The notes under the pieces: model-generated
What the model was told of the DNA's origin: nothing
What the model saw: only the letters and a program-made list of their open reading frames with translations
Databases searched by the model: none
From: Bacteroidales bacterium
Lineage (GTDB): Bacteria; Bacteroidota; Bacteroidia; Bacteroidales; Paludibacteraceae
DNA: 5,860 bases
NCBI GenBank assembly: GCA_018066005.1
Contig: JAGHSG010000087.1
Span: 1 to 5,860, forward strand
Direction of reading: 5' to 3'
Shown: piece by piece, positions 4,709-5,860 of the stretch
Position numbering within the stretch: position 1 is the first letter of the stretch
Layout: each line of letters opens with the position of its first letter
Made by a program: the position numbers and the translations under genes

Positions 4709-5860
4709 AAAAAGGTTATCTTTTCTTCTTTTTGTTGCTGAGTGCAACTTTTGGTTTTCAATCTCAATCTGTAGCCGCTAATCGCGCACACACGTTGAAA
4801 GTGTATAACTGGCAGGACTACATCGATATGGAGAATGTCTTGAACAAATTCCCCGAGTGGTACAAAGAACAGACCGGCGAAGATGTGGTCGTCAGTTACC
4901 AGACATTTGACATTAATGAGAATATGTTGACGCAGATAGAGGTCGGTCACGAAGATTATGACGTTATCTGCCCTTCTGAATATATTATTGAGCGTATGCT
5001 CCGTAATAATCTGTTGTTAAAAATTGACAAAAACTTTGGTTTTACGCCTGACTATACCCAATTAGTGGCTCCGTTTGCCGTAGAAAAATTCCAACAAATG
5101 GCTCCCGACAGCACTTATACGGTTAGCGACTATACTGTTGGCTATATGTGGGGAACGACCGGTATTTTGTACAATACCGAGTTGGTGGACGGTAAGGATT
5201 TGGCATCTTGGGGTTGCTTGCAAAATCCCAATTATAAGAATCGTATCCTGATGAAAGACGCTTTCCGGGATGTTTATTCGGTGATTGTGCTGTATTGCTA
5301 CAAAGACGAGATAGCAGCCGGTACCGCTACGCGCGAAGATTTAGTGGCTAATGTTACTCCGGAGCGTATCAAGCGTGTGGAAGATTTCTTGGTTGGTATG
5401 AAGGAAAATATTGCCGGCTGGGAAGTAGATTTCGGTAAGGAAGAGATGACCAAGGGTAAGACTTGGATGGACTTGATTTGGTCCGGTGACGCTCAATGGG
5501 CTATTGATGAGGCGGAAGAAGTGGGTGTTTCGCTGGAATATATTGTTCCCGAAGAAGGCAGTAATGTGTGGTTTGATGGTTGGTGTATTCCTAAATATGC
5601 CCAAAACACTAAGGCAGCCAGTTATTTCATCAACTACATGTGTATGCCGGAAAACGCCATTCTTAATATGGAAGAGATAGGTTATGTAAGTGTTATAGCC
5701 GATTCTTCTATATTGGAATGGGCTAACGATACAACTATTGAAGAGACGGCAGACTTGACTTATTTCTTTGGCGAAGGTGCCGAGGCGGTGCATGCCAATC
5801 AAGTTTTCTATCCTGACAAGAGCATTATTGACCGCTGTGCTTTGATGCACGACTGTGCCG
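4705..5860 (+). CDS. potD: Spermidine/putrescine-binding periplasmic protein PotD (3' end outside window)
   Basis: Periplasmic solute-binding protein that delivers polyamine to PotBC. The window holds 385 complete codons with no stop. Residues 1-25 form a Sec signal peptide: Lys-Lys, a hydrophobic core to Phe18, then SVAA with likely cleavage after Ala25. There is no lipobox cysteine, so a soluble periplasmic protein is expected. The mature part opens with TLKVYNWQDYID (30-41), the usual PotD N-terminal strand and ligand aromatic region. It continues with YDVICPSEYIIERM, GYMWGTTGILYNTE, MKDAFRDVY (Asp185, Asp189), LIWSGDAQWA (Trp259) and NVWFDGWCIP (Trp289, Asp291). Trp259, Trp289 and Asp291 align with polyamine-contact residues Trp229, Trp255 and Asp257 of E. 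coli PotD, from recalled sequence. Compared with relatives, roughly 20-35 residues are missing off the edge. ATG 4705 shares ATGA with the potC stop, implying translational coupling. Confidence 0.94.
   Translation, partial: MKKGYLFFFLLLSATFGFQSQSVAANRAHTLKVYNWQDYIDMENVLNKFPEWYKEQTGEDVVVSYQTFDINENMLTQIEVGHEDYDVICPSEYIIERMLRNNLLLKIDKNFGFTPDYTQLVAPFAVEKFQQMAPDSTYTVSDYTVGYMWGTTGILYNTELVDGKDLASWGCLQNPNYKNRILMKDAFRDVYSVIVLYCYKDEIAAGTATREDLVANVTPERIKRVEDFLVGMKENIAGWEVDFGKEEMTKGKTWMDLIWSGDAQWAIDEAEEVGVSLEYIVPEEGSNVWFDGWCIPKYAQNTKAASYFINYMCMPENAILNMEEIGYVSVIADSSILEWANDTTIEETADLTYFFGEGAEAVHANQVFYPDKSIIDRCALMHDCA

Noticed and set aside
5341..5850. Open 169-codon frame antisense to potD
   Set aside because: The sense strand encodes conserved PotD motifs across the same interval, and the antisense product has no recognisable features.

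Overview
The window carries five protein genes, all on the + strand: a glycolytic phosphoglycerate mutase (gpmI), followed by a four-gene polyamine ABC importer operon (potA, potB, potC, potD). potD runs off the right edge. Coding density is high and no intergenic gap exceeds 100 bases. The proteins resemble Bacteroidales (Bacteroidota) versions: PotA has a long C-terminal extension, start codons are preceded by A-rich stretches rather than clear Shine-Dalgarno sites, and base composition is moderate. The organism assignment is inference from remembered family sequences; no search was run.

Layout. Bases 1-51 are an AT-rich leader that includes an apparent natural gpmI start (ATG 34-36) closed by an in-frame TAG at 43-45. 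The open gpmI frame resumes at TTG 52 / ATG 55 and ends at 1560. The 92-base gpmI-potA gap is almost wholly a structured array: a 9-base linker (TAATAGAAC/T) alternates with short perfect hairpins whose stems differ in sequence but keep their pairing. potA (1653-3074) follows, then a 28-base gap of small imperfect repeats, potB (3103-3894), potC (about 3863-4708, overlapping potB) and potD (4705 to the edge, overlapping potC by 4 bases).

How the genes work together. PotD should capture spermidine/putrescine in the periplasm, PotB and PotC form the inner-membrane channel, and PotA is the ATPase. Tight spacing and overlaps from potA to potD indicate one transcript with coupled translation. gpmI performs the 3-phosphoglycerate/2-phosphoglycerate step of glycolysis and may be co-transcribed, since no intrinsic terminator separates it from potA.

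The genes themselves are ordinary. The unusual parts are the hairpin-linker array, the stop codon at codon 4 of the natural gpmI frame, and short repeats that appear to have been absorbed into potA.
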